From Yoonia sp. GPGPB17 (GTDB lineage Bacteria > Pseudomonadota > Alphaproteobacteria > Rhodobacterales > Rhodobacteraceae), in the NCBI RefSeq assembly GCF_037892195.1, contig NZ_JATACI010000002.1, forward strand, positions 868,001-932,000: DNA of 64,000 nt, written 5' to 3'. A program made the position numbers and the translations under genes. Positions 33,350 to 43,477 of the stretch are shown here, one piece after another (within the stretch, counting starts at the first letter, position 1; each line of letters begins with the position of its first letter). The notes under the pieces are model-generated. The model had not been told where the DNA came from. It did not search any database and saw nothing but the letters and a program-made list of their open reading frames with translations.

Positions 33350-34443
33350 ATGCCAACAACATTCAATGTTTTTAGTCTAGGCGTCTTAGCTGATATCGAC
33401 ACAACGGAAGGCAACACTCTTGCCGAGAATGCTGGGGCTCTGGTGGGGCTCACCTTTGGCGGGGTTAACGACGCGCTATTGAATGATGCTGTTTCACTGG
33501 CGCCTGGCACCGGCGGCTTTGGGGGTGGTACGGGAACAGCCTACGATCAGGACAACGCGCTTAAGCAGAGTCTTTCACGATTGATGGCGGCCCCAATCAG
33601 ACATTCGACTCAGCAGTAATCTACGATGCGACAATCACCTATATTGACGGTACGACAGCAACGGTAACTGCGGTCGTCTTTCAAGATACGGCAGGGAATA
33701 CGTATTGGGCCCCCGAATTCTCGGCCAATACGGATCAAGCCGCATTGGAAGCATTGGCTATTCGGTCACTCACGCTGGATTCAGTGAATGGCGCGTCGTT
33801 TTCGGGGCTTTCCGGAAACCGTGAAACCTGGGACTTTGTGACATGTTACGTCGGCGGAACGCTGATCGAAACCGAACACGGACCGCGCCCAATTGAAAGC
33901 CTCGCGATCGGAGAGCTGGTTGAAACGCGGGACCATGGCCTGCAACCCATCCGCTGGATCGGCAAAAGCCAGGTCACAGCGGCTGGGAAACTGGCGCCGG
34001 TGCGATTTTTGGCGGGTTCAATGGGCGTAAATGCCCCTGCCCGCGATCTTTTGGTGTCACGTCAACATCGGATGGTTGTTTCATCTGCGGTTTGTGAACG
34101 CATGTTCGGCAGCAATGAAATTCTGGTGCCAGCAATCAAACTGACCGAGCTGCCCGGCGTCTTTGTCGAAGAGCAGGATGAACCTGTGACCTACCATCAT
34201 CTGATGACCGACCAGCACGACATCATCTATGCAGAGGGCATTCCGAGCGAGACGCTTCTATCAGGGCCAAATGCCATAAAAGCGTTGCCAGATGAGGCGC
34301 TTATAGAATTGCTGGCGATCTTTCCCAACATTCTGGAAGACACATCAGAACCCGCCCGGCCAATTGAGCGGAGCAAGCGGATCAGCCGGATGATTACGCG
34401 CCATCAACAAAACAATATCCCATTCTCCGCGATCCACAGCTAG
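33350..34443 (+). pseudogene. Hint-domain protein, frameshifted as read
   Basis: From ATG 33350 an N-terminal domain (PTTFNVFSLGVLADIDTTEG) runs to DQDNALKQ and then breaks at 33560-33567: CGCTTAAGCAGAG stands where CGCTGGCAGAG would keep the frame. The next frame continues with IDGTTATVTAVVFQD and reaches VTCYVGGTLIETEHGPRPIE, the Hint_2 core with its Cys, then SRQHRMVVSS. Restored length is about 363 residues. It is a relative of the Hint protein at 4.7-5.5 kb. Confidence 0.75.
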
Positions 34444-34569
34444 CGCTCCATCCACCCCGAACGTCTTTGCAACGAAAGGTCACATGTCTGTGTGGCCTCT
34501 AGCTTTTGCGCGCCAGATTGCCCCATTTGGGATCAACGCAACCCAAACACCCGATCCCGGAGACATCCT

Positions 34570-35028
34570 ATGAACCTCATACGCCGCAGCCTTTTCACCC
34601 TCGCCCTTGCCGTTCCAGCCGCCGCAGCCCTCGCGCCCCGCGCCATGGCTGCGTCGCCCGAAGTCTACAATGAAGATGGCATTGCCGTCGACGGATCAGA
34701 CGTTGTCGCCTACTTCACCGAAGGCAAGCCTGTTGTGGGTGATGCAGCCATCACCCATGACTATCTGGGCGTCACATGGCGCTTCTCGTCAGAAGAAAAC
34801 CGCGATCTTTTTGCCGCTAACCCCGAGGCCTACGCCCCGCAATACGGCGGTTACTGTGCCTTTGCTGTCAGCCGGGGCGGCATTGCCACCACCGTACCCG
34901 AGGCATGGCGTATCGTTGATGACAAGCTGTATCTGAACTTTTCGCTGCAAGTGCAGGGCTTCTGGTTGGAAGATGTGCCCGGCAATATCGCCAAGGCAGA
35001 TGCCAACTGGCCCGGTGTTCTGGCTTAA
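34570..35028 (+). CDS. Exported YHS-domain protein (copy 1)
   Basis: The 152 residues begin with a Tat-like or Sec signal (MNLIRRSLFTLALAVPAAAA). The mature part is a single YHS domain: GIAVDGSDVVAYFTEGKPVV, FSSEENRDLFAANPEAYAPQ, YGGYCAFAVS. YHS proteins are often linked to metal or redox homeostasis in the periplasm. A tandem paralogue follows 75 bases later. The stop lies in GCTTAAGC, the same octamer found at several frameshifts, but here it ends the gene at the place the paralogue also ends. Confidence 0.85.
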   Translation: MNLIRRSLFTLALAVPAAAALAPRAMAASPEVYNEDGIAVDGSDVVAYFTEGKPVVGDAAITHDYLGVTWRFSSEENRDLFAANPEAYAPQYGGYCAFAVSRGGIATTVPEAWRIVDDKLYLNFSLQVQGFWLEDVPGNIAKADANWPGVLA

Positions 35029-35103
35029 GCGGAACCGCTCAATCAAAGATCCGCCAGTGCTGGCGGGCCTTTGCAAATTCACTGACCCTCGGAGTATGAC
35101 CCT

Positions 35104-35562
35104 ATGACCCTCTCTCGTCGTCAACTGCTATCCGTCGCCTTGATCGTGCCTGCCGCCGCTGCCGTCCCCCTGCGTGCACTCGCGGCAACACCGGAAGTCT
35201 ACAACGAAAGCGGTATCGCCGTGGATGGATCTGACGTTGTCGCCTACTTCACCGAAGGCAAACCTGTTGCTGGCAATGACACCGTCACCCACGACTACAT
35301 GGGCGTCACATGGCGCTTCTCGTCCGAAGAAAACCGCGATCTCTTTGCCGCTGACCCGGTGGCTTATGCGCCACAATATGGTGGCTATTGCGCCTATGCG
35401 GTCAGCCAGGGCTATACCGCATCAACGGTGCCAGAGGCGTGGTCGATTGTTGATGACAAGCTCTACCTGAACTTTTCAACCAGCGTGCGCCGTCGGTGGG
35501 AACGTGACATTCCGGCGCATATCATGGCGGCTGATGCCAACTGGCCGAGTGTCTTGAACTGA
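35104..35562 (+). CDS. Exported YHS-domain protein (copy 2, tandem paralogue)
   Basis: The 152 residues are very similar in sequence to copy 1, with an LSRRQLLSVALIVPAAAA signal of Tat type, then GIAVDGSDVVAYFTEGKPVA and YGGYCAYAVSQG. The signal and C-terminus differ most, so the pair has diverged after duplication. They probably share a promoter. Confidence 0.85.
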   Translation: MTLSRRQLLSVALIVPAAAAVPLRALAATPEVYNESGIAVDGSDVVAYFTEGKPVAGNDTVTHDYMGVTWRFSSEENRDLFAADPVAYAPQYGGYCAYAVSQGYTASTVPEAWSIVDDKLYLNFSTSVRRRWERDIPAHIMAADANWPSVLN

Positions 35563-35699
35563 TAACCCACTGGCATTGACGTTTGACTTGCGGCATTGCA
35601 GACCGTGTCCGGTGCGTGAAAGCACCGGCTCCGTTTTGATCGCATAAGCCATGCAAAAACCACTGGAAAACATGCCAGCGGGCCGCTACCCACAGCACC

Positions 35700-36563
35700 A
35701 TGATTTATGCATCTGCATCAGACTGGCGTAACGCGCCGCAGAAACGTGTTCTGCTTTTTGCCATGTCTGGCTTGGGCAAGACATATCTGTCGAACATGCT
35801 GCGCAATACCGGTGACTGGTTCCACTATTCCATCGATTACCGGATCGGGACGCGCTACATGGGAGAGCTCATCGCAGACAACGCCAAACGTGAGGCGATG
35901 AAGGTGCCGTTCCTGCGGGATTTGTTGCGCTCTGACAGTATCTACATTGGTTCCAACATCTCGTTCAACGATCTGCGCCCGATGTCATCCTATCTGGGCA
36001 AGCCGGGTGATCCTGAACTGGGTGGCTTGCCATGGGATGAGTACACGCGCCGTCAGGACCTGTTTCAACAGGCCGAGATTGCCGCACTGCATGATACAGG
36101 GCACTTCATCGAACGCTCAAACCGCCTGTACCAGTACCCGCATTTCGTCTGCGACACCGGCGGATCGATCTGTGAATGGGTTGATGTGAACGATGCCAAC
36201 GACCCAATCATGACGGATCTGGCTGCGAAAACCCTGATGGTGTGGATCGAAGGCACAGAAGAACACACTGCCGAGCTGATCCGTCGCTTTGATCAGGAAC
36301 CCAAGCCGATGTCTTATGACCCGGCCTTCCTGCTGGCCACCTGGCACGCCTATTTGACTGAATTCAACGTGACAGCCAACAAGGTGAACCCGGATGATTT
36401 CATCCGCTGGGCCTTTGCCAAGGCGCTGGCACATCGCCAACCGCGCTATAAAGCGATGGCAGATAAATGGGGCATTACGGTACCCCAATCGGCCGTCGCA
36501 CAGGTCAAAGATACGGAGGGCTTTGTTGGCATGATCGCCGACGCCCTTGAGATGCGCGGCTAA
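35700..36563 (+). CDS. P-loop NTPase, unknown function
   Basis: The 287 residues have an N-terminal Walker A, AMSGLGKTYLSNMLR, and a SIDYRIGTRYMG segment. A Walker B-like HFVCDTGGSICEW follows at about residue 155. It resembles a nucleotide kinase rather than a motor ATPase. The family appears conserved in Rhodobacteraceae (from memory), but I know of no assigned role. It lies just upstream of metA in the same direction. Confidence 0.6.
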   Translation: MIYASASDWRNAPQKRVLLFAMSGLGKTYLSNMLRNTGDWFHYSIDYRIGTRYMGELIADNAKREAMKVPFLRDLLRSDSIYIGSNISFNDLRPMSSYLGKPGDPELGGLPWDEYTRRQDLFQQAEIAALHDTGHFIERSNRLYQYPHFVCDTGGSICEWVDVNDANDPIMTDLAAKTLMVWIEGTEEHTAELIRRFDQEPKPMSYDPAFLLATWHAYLTEFNVTANKVNPDDFIRWAFAKALAHRQPRYKAMADKWGITVPQSAVAQVKDTEGFVGMIADALEMRG

Positions 36564-36599
36564 CCCGCCTATCTCTGCCCTCCTATCAGGATAAAACCG

Positions 36600-37519
36600 A
36601 TGCCGATTAAACTGCCCTCCGCCCTGCCCGCCTATGACGTTCTGTCGCACGAAGGCGTCATGGTGCTTGATGAAGATACCGCCGCCCGTCAGGATATCCG
36701 CCCCCTGCGGATTGCTTTGCTGAACCTGATGCCCAAGAAGATCCAGACCGAGAACCAGTTCGCACGCCTGATCGGGGCGACGCCCTTGCAGATCGAACTG
36801 TCCTTAATACGGATGTCCGAGCATCAGACCAAGAACACCGCCGCCGAGCATATGGAGGAGTTCTATCGCCCCTTTTCGGACGTGAAGGGCGAAAAATTCG
36901 ATGGGCTGATCATCACCGGTGCACCGATTGAGCATTTGCCGTTTGAAGATGTCACCTACTGGCAAGAGCTGACCGAGGTCTTTGACTGGACCCAAACAAA
37001 CGTGCATTCCACCTTCGGCGTTTGCTGGGGCGGGATGGCGATGATCAACTACTTCCACGGCGTGAAAAAGCACATGCTGGATCACAAGGCCTTCGGCTGT
37101 TTCCGTCATCGGAACACCGCCCCGGCCTCACCTTATCTGCGCGGGTTCTCTGACGATTGCGTGATCCCTGTCAGCCGCTGGACCGAAATGCGGCAGGATG
37201 AGATTGATGCAGCAGGCGGGCTGACAACGCTGATCACCAGTGACGATGCGGGGCTTAAGCGCTGGTCGAGGATCAGGCGCATCGCGCGCTCTATATCTTC
37301 AATCACTTCGAATACGACAGTGGCACGCTCAAGCAGGAGTATGACCGCGATATCAGCAACGGAACGCCTATAAATGTGCCAATGAACTATTATCCGGAGG
37401 ATGACCCCACGGCACAGCCACAAAATAGGTGGAGAAGCCACGCACATCTTCTATATGGAAACTGGATCAACGAAATCTACCAGACCACGCATTTTGAGTT
37501 GGATAAAATTGGCGTTTAA
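36600..37519 (+). pseudogene. metA: Homoserine O-acyltransferase MetA, frameshifted as read
   Basis: From ATG 36600 the family pattern is intact, including [20 protein letters not shown] and the catalytic cysteine in [16 protein letters not shown]. At 37253-37260 GGGCTTAAGCGCTGG stands where GGGCTGGCGCTGG is expected. The next frame carries [17 protein letters not shown], with the catalytic His and Glu, and the normal end, stopping at 37519. Restored length is 305 residues, standard for MetA. It acylates homoserine in methionine synthesis. As written the enzyme loses two catalytic residues. Confidence 0.9.
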
Positions 37520-38488
37520 GACACTCACTGTTGTTATTGGACTTGGCGCGTTGGCCACGGGGCTGACAGCGCAATACCGCGCATCTCAGGCCGAGACAGC
37601 CTTTCCCCGATCGGGCAATTTGTCGAGGTCACCGGCGGTCAGGTGCATTACGTTCAACAAGGCAGCGGCCCCCATGTGATCCTGCTGCATGGGGCCGGTG
37701 GCAATCTGCGCGAGTTTACCTTTGATCTGATGGGCCGGTTGACAGACCGCTACACAGTCACCGCCTTTGACCGCCCCGGTTTGGGCTATACTGACAGGGT
37801 GCCTGGTGTTGCCAAGGGTCTGACCGCGACCGAGGGCGACAGCCCGCAGGCACAAGCGGCAATGTTGCGTGAAGCTGCGGAAAAGATCGGGATCACCGAT
37901 CCGATTGTCGCGGGACACAGCTTTGGCGGGATCGTGTCATACGCCTGGGCCGTCGCCGGGTTGGACAAAGACAGCCCCGTGAACGCCCGAGGTGTTGTGT
38001 CTTTTGCAGGGGTGACAATGCCATGGCCCGGTGAGTTGGACCGCTACTACACCGTGAATGGGAGTGCCATTGGCGGGGTTGTCACGATCCCCGCAATCTC
38101 TGCTTTTGTCCCACCGTCGCTTGTCGACAGCAGCATCGAGGCGACCTTCGCGCCACAAAGCCCACCGGACGGCTATGCCGACTATATCGGTGCAGGTCTG
38201 ACCTTGCGGCCCGGCAGCATGCGCGCGAACGCGCGGCAAGTGAACACCTCTCGTCCGCATGTGGTGGAGCTGTCGAAAAGGTATCCGGAACTCACCCTTC
38301 CGATCGAAATTATACACGGTGAAGAAGATACAACCGTCCCCATCCATATTCATGCCGAAGAGATCGCCAAGATCGTACCGCAGGTGAACACAGTCCGCCT
38401 GCCCGGCGTCGGCCACATGCCGCATCACGCCAACCCAGAGGCGGCCGTTGCGGCCATCGACCGCGCCGCAAGCAAAGCAAACCGATAG
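37509..38488 (+). pseudogene. Alpha/beta hydrolase, single-base deletion as read
   Basis: An N-terminal anchor or signal (KTLTVVIGLGALATGLTAQY) is read from TTG 37509 (ATG 37455 is the alternative). After ETAFP the frame shifts: four C at 37605-37608 where five would keep it. The second frame has VHYVQQGSGPHVILLHGAGG, the nucleophile elbow IVAGHSFGGIVSYAW and the catalytic His in LPGVGHMPHHANPE. A membrane-linked serine hydrolase of unknown substrate. The lesion is a homopolymer contraction, unlike most others here. Confidence 0.8.
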
Positions 38489-38561
38489 GCACAGCGGCAT
38501 ATGAATTGCGCTTTGGTGGAATAGCCCCCATATATTGTCCAAGAAGTTCGGGAGAGTTTTC

Positions 38562-39431
38562 ATGGATTTACCCTTTGATGGCGGGATCACCCGCTATTTC
38601 ACCGAAGACGCCCCGGAAGATGTGCGTGCCACTGTGAAAACAGCAAAAAAGGGCGACATCGCCAACCCCGACTACCCCTATGACAGTCGCTGGAAGCGCA
38701 GCGAATACGACAAGGCGCTGGCCGACCTGCAGATTGAACTGGTGCGCATGCAGGCTTGGGCGCGGGAAACGGGACAACGTATTGCCATCGTCTTTGAAGG
38801 TCGTGATGCAGCAGGAAAAGGTGGCACAATCAAACGCTTGCGCGCCAACCTTAATCCACGCGGCGCGAAACTTGTCGCCCTGTCAAAACCCACAGATGTC
38901 GAGGCCGACCAGTGGTACTTCCAACGCTACATCGCCCACCTGCCCGCGAAGGGCGAGATTACGATCTTTGACCGCAGCTGGTACAATCGCGGTGTGGTTG
39001 AACATGTCTTTGGGTTCTGCACAGCAGATCAACGGGAACGCTGGTTCGCGCAAACGCCCGAGTTTGAGGATATGTTGGTGAATGAAGGGATCAAACTGGT
39101 CAAAATCTGGCTCAATGTCGGGCGCGCAACCCAATTGAAACGCTTTCTGGACCGCGAAAAGGACCCGCTCAAGCAGTGGAAACTCAGCTGGATCGACGTT
39201 GAAGGGCTGGCCAAATGGGATGAATACACCGATGCCATCGGCGAAATGCTTGAACGGACCCATAGCCAGGTCGCGCCATGGACGATTGTGCGGTCAGACG
39301 ACAAACGCCGGGCGCGGGTTCAGGTGATCCGCCATATTCTGGGTCGGTTGGGGTACGACCCCTACGACAAATCTGCCCTCGCGCCGCTTGATGAAAATGT
39401 GCTGGGGGGCCCCGACCTCTGGCATGCCTAA
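38562..39431 (+). CDS. ppk2: Polyphosphate kinase 2
   Basis: The protein is 289 residues from ATG 38562, preceded by GGGAGAG. The PPK2 core is complete: Walker [17 protein letters not shown], lid and Walker [21 protein letters not shown], and the C-terminal [16 protein letters not shown]. It transfers phosphate between polyphosphate and nucleoside diphosphates. Its stop overlaps the start of the TetR gene. Confidence 0.93.
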   Translation: MDLPFDGGITRYFTEDAPEDVRATVKTAKKGDIANPDYPYDSRWKRSEYDKALADLQIELVRMQAWARETGQRIAIVFEGRDAAGKGGTIKRLRANLNPRGAKLVALSKPTDVEADQWYFQRYIAHLPAKGEITIFDRSWYNRGVVEHVFGFCTADQRERWFAQTPEFEDMLVNEGIKLVKIWLNVGRATQLKRFLDREKDPLKQWKLSWIDVEGLAKWDEYTDAIGEMLERTHSQVAPWTIVRSDDKRRARVQVIRHILGRLGYDPYDKSALAPLDENVLGGPDLWHA

Positions 39432-40041
39432 ACGCGGTTATCATCACGGCAATCTGCGCGAGGCGCTGATTAACGGCTGTCTGACGCTGATCGAAAAGCG
39501 CGGACCGACCGGCTTTACCCTGTCAGAGGCGGCACGCGAGGCCGGTGTGACCCCTGCCGCAGTTTACCGCCACTTTGAAGGACGCGAGGATTTGATCGCG
39601 GCTGCGGCGCATCAAGGGTATGAGATGTTCGGCGATCTGATGGAACATGCCTATGGCGGCGGACAGCCATCCGCTTTGGCAGCATTTGAATCCACGGGCC
39701 GCGCTTATCTTGCCTTCGCCCGTAAATACCCCGGCTACTACATTGCCATGTTTGAATCGGGTATCTCGATCAACCGCACGCCCGAACTCAACGCGGTCGC
39801 AACCCGCGCAATGGGTGTCTTGGAGAAAGCGGCAGAAGAGCTGTCGCAGCATATTCCAGCCGAAAAACGCCCGCCCCCGCAGATGTTCAGCGCACATATC
39901 TGGGCGCTGTCGCACGGTGTGGTTGAACTTTTCGCCCGCTCCAACCCCGGCACGCAAAGCCCGTTTCCACCTGAAGACTTGCTCGAATCGGGCATTGGCA
40001 TTTACCTGCGCGGGCTGGGTTTGATTGCGCCAGATAACTAA
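39424..40041 (+). CDS. TetR/AcrR-family regulator
   Basis: The protein is 205 residues from ATG 39424, overlapping the ppk2 stop by 8 bases. The HTH reads [20 protein letters not shown], followed by [12 protein letters not shown]; the C-terminal half is the WHG-type ligand domain. The overlap suggests co-expression with ppk2. Its targets and effector are unknown. Confidence 0.88.
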   Translation: MPKRGYHHGNLREALINGCLTLIEKRGPTGFTLSEAAREAGVTPAAVYRHFEGREDLIAAAAHQGYEMFGDLMEHAYGGGQPSALAAFESTGRAYLAFARKYPGYYIAMFESGISINRTPELNAVATRAMGVLEKAAEELSQHIPAEKRPPPQMFSAHIWALSHGVVELFARSNPGTQSPFPPEDLLESGIGIYLRGLGLIAPDN

Positions 40042-40051
40042 GAGATAACAA

Positions 40052-40567
40052 ATGGATAGTCGATTTGCCGTGTTCTTTTTCATCCTAGGTGGCACGGATA
40101 CCTACCTCAACGATTGCCCCACCGATTGCTTTCAGCAATCCCAGGCGCCTGAGCGTGTCCATATCCAGTATGGCGACACGTATTTTCAGGAAGACGATAT
40201 CGGTGAAGAGATTTTCATCAGCTATGACATGCCAAAACGCTATGGTGCGGTTCAGCCCACCGTCGGGGCCAGTTTGACGACGGACAACGACTTTTGGTTT
40301 GGCGCTGGCGGCAAATGGTCAACCGAGCGGATCAGCGATAGCCCGATATTCATCGAGCTTTCTCTCATGCCGGGCATCTATGTGCGCGGCGATGGCCCTG
40401 ATCTTGGGTTTCCACTCCAATGGCGCGGCTCACTGGGTGCAGGGGTGAATTTTGGTGATACCGGCAGCCTGTCCGTTTTCTTTGACCATCGTTCGAACGC
40501 CAATGCGTCGGAGACAAATCCGGGCATTGAAACTTTGGGGATCAGGCTGACCTATCAACTCGATTAG
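40052..40567 (+). CDS. PagL-like lipid A deacylase / acyloxyacyl hydrolase family protein
   Basis: The 171 residues form an eight-strand-like barrel sequence. The C-terminal SVFFDHRSNANASETNPGIE carries the His-x-Ser-Asn arrangement and later Glu seen in PagL catalytic sites. The N-terminus (MDSRFAVFFFILGG) is a weak export signal, so the real start or a lesion there is uncertain. PagL removes the 3-O acyl chain of lipid A in the outer membrane. Confidence 0.65.
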   Translation: MDSRFAVFFFILGGTDTYLNDCPTDCFQQSQAPERVHIQYGDTYFQEDDIGEEIFISYDMPKRYGAVQPTVGASLTTDNDFWFGAGGKWSTERISDSPIFIELSLMPGIYVRGDGPDLGFPLQWRGSLGAGVNFGDTGSLSVFFDHRSNANASETNPGIETLGIRLTYQLD

Positions 40568-40568
40568 G

Positions 40569-41447
40569 TCAGGTGCCGCTCCCAAAGAAAAATGCGGACG
40601 CTTCTTCTTCTGCTGAAGGTGGCGTGAAGCGTGATGTGGCATTGCTGTTGATATTCGTCAGTTCACCAACCCGGATCGTTTGGCCATCCGAGTAAAGATC
40701 GATACGTATAATCCCCCGAAACCCTTCTGCCAATTTTGCGACAACAGATTTCATTTCATCGAAGGTTTCAGGGCGCGGCGGCAAGATTTCAGCCTTCGGA
40801 TACTTCAGCCCATAATCCAAATCCGTCCAGTTCATATCAAACAATGCGCGTTGCACGTTTTCAGGCGGCCCAAAGACAGCGCGCACAAACCTCGGATCGC
40901 CGTTCCAGCAGAAAAACTTGAACTCAGGCGGATCGACAATGCCAAAAATCAAAGGTTCAACGATGACTTTAGGTTTCAGGTAGCGGTAGTTCTCTTCTCT
41001 TCCGTTCCGGTAGTAGTTCACATCAAACCAGCCTTGTATCTCGTCGCGATCTATCGCCTCACCGTTTTGGCGCAGAATAACCTGACCGCATCCATGGGTC
41101 GCCTTGATGCAACATGTGTCAGGGAACGCAAACGCTGCGACCTCTTGTTTGCTATGCAGGACCGCGATTGTCGGCACATTATATTTGTCCCCGACGACCG
41201 CCATGATGTGCTGCTTGGCATACTCTTTGTCGGTTACGAAGACACGCAATGGATCTCGGATGTCATCAGAGGTCTTCAACCGATAAAGCACATCATTGAA
41301 CATCATTTTGTTTTTTGATGGCCAACGCCCATGATGCTGTTTAAAACTGATCCAGGCGACGTATTTGTCACCCATCCGGTTCTGAGGGGCCAGTTTTTTG
41401 CTTGCACGCCAAAGTCGGCGAAATCGTGGTCTCCGCAATCGAAGCAT
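40569..41447 (-). CDS. TupA-like ATP-grasp protein
   Basis: The protein is 292 residues from ATG 41447 (GGGGAA upstream). It matches the ATPgrasp_TupA family: FNDVLYRLKTSDDIRDPLRV, CCIKATHGCGQVIL, and VEPLIFGIVDPPEFKFFCWN, closing with ELTNINSNATSRFTPPSAEE. Relatives lie in polysaccharide and teichuronopeptide clusters and ligate amino acids to sugars or peptides. It follows the anti-sigma gene on the same strand. Confidence 0.82.
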   Translation of the reverse strand: MLRLRRPRFRRLWRASKKLAPQNRMGDKYVAWISFKQHHGRWPSKNKMMFNDVLYRLKTSDDIRDPLRVFVTDKEYAKQHIMAVVGDKYNVPTIAVLHSKQEVAAFAFPDTCCIKATHGCGQVILRQNGEAIDRDEIQGWFDVNYYRNGREENYRYLKPKVIVEPLIFGIVDPPEFKFFCWNGDPRFVRAVFGPPENVQRALFDMNWTDLDYGLKYPKAEILPPRPETFDEMKSVVAKLAEGFRGIIRIDLYSDGQTIRVGELTNINSNATSRFTPPSAEEEASAFFFGSGT

Positions 41448-41475
41448 TGATGTATTCCCCGTAGATTGAAAGCGC

Positions 41476-42231
41476 TTATAAGCTTGCCAATTCTGCAACA
41501 ACCCGCCGGGCTGTTCCAGCGATCAAGGCACTATCCTGCGTCCCAATCAGAAGCCAGCTATGATGTGCCGTTTCAAAAGACGCACTTGCAAGACCAGAGC
41601 GGTTTTTCATATGGATCGCTGCATCTTCACCCATTCCTCGTTTTTTAATCACACAAAGCGCCACAGGTGAGCCATCTGATGTCATGAAAACGATCTGGGC
41701 CAAGGGTTGCCCCTCAAAAGCAAGAATTTGACCGCGTAAGAGTTGCATATTGTCAATGCTATCAGTCACTTGCCGAAGGTCGTCGAAACCAGTGCGCACA
41801 GCCAGATCCGCAATTTGCTGATCAATTGCGGCATCATCAAACGCAATGTTTGCTATCGTCTGAGCGCTGTAAAGCGCCTGATATGTCGCAACCTCGGCGC
41901 GCCAATCGGGCTCACTTGCTACATCTGCGACAAACCAAACCGCTGATGCCGCGAATACACCAATCACTGCCGAGACCGCCATATGCCGCCATCCAAACCG
42001 GCCCATACGAGGGGGTGCGATCGGTGGCTGCGCCCACACATCAACCTGTCCGTCCGTCGGCCCCGCAATCAGCTGCGCGGCACCGGCGATTTGTGACGCC
42101 AATGGATCGAGCGCCATAAGGCGGTCTTCAAGAAGGGTGTCGGCGATCAGTGCGGTCTCTATCGCCGCCGCCATATCCGGGTCCGCATCACCCGCGAGGT
42201 AGGCTTGTAGGTCTTTGTCAGTCCACGTCAT
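41476..42231 (-). CDS. Anti-sigma factor
   Basis: The 251 residues start with a ZAS-like N-terminal segment (MTWTDKDLQAYLAGDADPD), one membrane helix (HMAVSAVIGVFAASAVWFV) and a periplasmic domain ending in HHSWLLIGTQD. The start overlaps the sigma gene stop by 4 bases (ATGA). It should hold the ECF sigma factor at the inner membrane until a signal arrives. Confidence 0.85.
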   Translation of the reverse strand: MTWTDKDLQAYLAGDADPDMAAAIETALIADTLLEDRLMALDPLASQIAGAAQLIAGPTDGQVDVWAQPPIAPPRMGRFGWRHMAVSAVIGVFAASAVWFVADVASEPDWRAEVATYQALYSAQTIANIAFDDAAIDQQIADLAVRTGFDDLRQVTDSIDNMQLLRGQILAFEGQPLAQIVFMTSDGSPVALCVIKKRGMGEDAAIHMKNRSGLASASFETAHHSWLLIGTQDSALIAGTARRVVAELASL

Positions 42232-42761
42232 GCTTCGCCCTTTTGCTGCGCTTGAGCGCTTTCATTCTGCATCCACTTTAATTTCCCGCGCACGGCAGCC
42301 AGACGGCTCATTACCGTGCCAATCGGAATGTCCAACATCTGCGCCGCTTCCGAATAGCGAAATCCTTCAACATAGACGAGAAATACCACTTCGCGCTGCG
42401 CCAGAGGCAGTTTCATTACTTGTGATAACACCTCAGCGGCGAAAATATTCGACTCTTGATCGGGAATAATCGCGCGCAACTCGGCCTCAGGTACCGTGTC
42501 AATTGCACTGGCTGCGCGCACAGCTTGTCCTCGGACCTGATTCAGCCAGATAGATCTGCAAATCGTCAGGCACCATGCTTCCAGCCGACCTGTTCCGTCA
42601 AATTGGTGATGCTTTTCGATGGCACGCACACAGGTCGCCTGCACCAGATCATCCGCCACATCACGCTTGCGCGACAGCGACAAGGCAAAGCGCCAAATCA
42701 TCGGCAGGTGCGGCACAATGGCCTGCCCCATTGCCGCTGCAGATTTTTCAGCACCTTTCAT
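42228..42761 (-). CDS. ECF-type RNA polymerase sigma factor
   Basis: The 177 residues contain region 2 (RFALSLSRKRDVADDLVQAT, then LEAWCLTICRSIWLN) and region 4 (LPLAQREVVFLVYVEGFRYS and IPIGTVMSRLAAVRGKL). The anti-sigma gene follows in overlap. It is divergent from yceI, a gene often under envelope-stress control, so yceI is a plausible target. Confidence 0.88.
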   Translation of the reverse strand: MKGAEKSAAAMGQAIVPHLPMIWRFALSLSRKRDVADDLVQATCVRAIEKHHQFDGTGRLEAWCLTICRSIWLNQVRGQAVRAASAIDTVPEAELRAIIPDQESNIFAAEVLSQVMKLPLAQREVVFLVYVEGFRYSEAAQMLDIPIGTVMSRLAAVRGKLKWMQNESAQAQQKGEA

Positions 42762-42844
42762 CCGAATAAAACCTGGTCGCCGCGTGTCATCCTAGCAAGT
42801 CCTGCATCCAACGCAGGCTAATCAATTGCTGGAGGAGAACAACA

Positions 42845-43420
42845 ATGAAATTCTTAAAGACAACAACAGCCGCATGCATCTTGGCCGCCGCGCCTGCATT
42901 TGCCGCTGATTGGACACTGGATCCGGCGTCATCGGTTGTCTCGTTCGGGTCGATCAAGAACGATTTTGCCGGAGAGGCGCATGTGTTTTCGGGCCTTTCA
43001 GGCTCGGTTAGCAGCGATGGCATGGTAAACGTCGAAATTGACCTGACATCGGTCAACACCAACATCGAAATCCGCGACGAACGGATGGGTGAACATGTCT
43101 TTGCGGGTGTGACGACCGCGGGCCTCTCTGCACAGGTCGACATGGCTGCACTGGAGGGACTTGGTGTTGGTGAAAGCATGACGATGGAGGTTGACGGCGA
43201 TCTGTCGTTCTTTGGTGAAGACATCCCCGTCTTTCTTGACATGTTCATTCTGCGTGTCAGCGATAGTCAGGTCATGGCCAGCACAAATACAGCGACCTAC
43301 CTCAGCACAGAAGACCTTGGTGTCGATGCGGGCGTTGATGTGTTGCAGGAACTGGCAAGCCTGGATTCAATCACCCGCGTGTCACCGGTGACGCTGCGGT
43401 TTATGTTTAATGTGATGTGA
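42845..43420 (+). CDS. yceI: YceI-family periplasmic protein
   Basis: The 191 residues have a signal peptide (AACILAAAPAFAADW) and the YceI lipocalin-like fold: WTLDPASSVVSFGSIKN, VNVEIDLTSVNTNIEIRDER. The family binds isoprenoids such as polyprenyl chains. GGAGGAGA lies upstream of ATG 42845. A terminator follows. Confidence 0.85.
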   Translation: MKFLKTTTAACILAAAPAFAADWTLDPASSVVSFGSIKNDFAGEAHVFSGLSGSVSSDGMVNVEIDLTSVNTNIEIRDERMGEHVFAGVTTAGLSAQVDMAALEGLGVGESMTMEVDGDLSFFGEDIPVFLDMFILRVSDSQVMASTNTATYLSTEDLGVDAGVDVLQELASLDSITRVSPVTLRFMFNVM

Positions 43421-43427
43421 TTGAAAA

Positions 43428-43451
43428 AGGGCGCTCCAACCGGGGCGCCCT
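43428..43451. terminator. Bidirectional terminator between yceI and rpsI
   Basis: AGGGCGC at 43428-43434 pairs with GCGCCCT at 43445-43451, with A-rich sequence before and T-rich sequence after, so it works for the two convergent genes. Confidence 0.85.
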
Positions 43452-43477
43452 TTGCAATTTGATCTGTGGTCCAGCGA

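Noticed and set aside
35023..35030. GCTTAAGC at the stop of the first YHS gene as another lesion
   Set aside because: The paralogue ends at the equivalent residue, so this is probably the natural stop.
36564..36599. SAM-II riboswitch upstream of metA
   Set aside because: Only 36 bases separate metA from the previous gene, too short to hold one.
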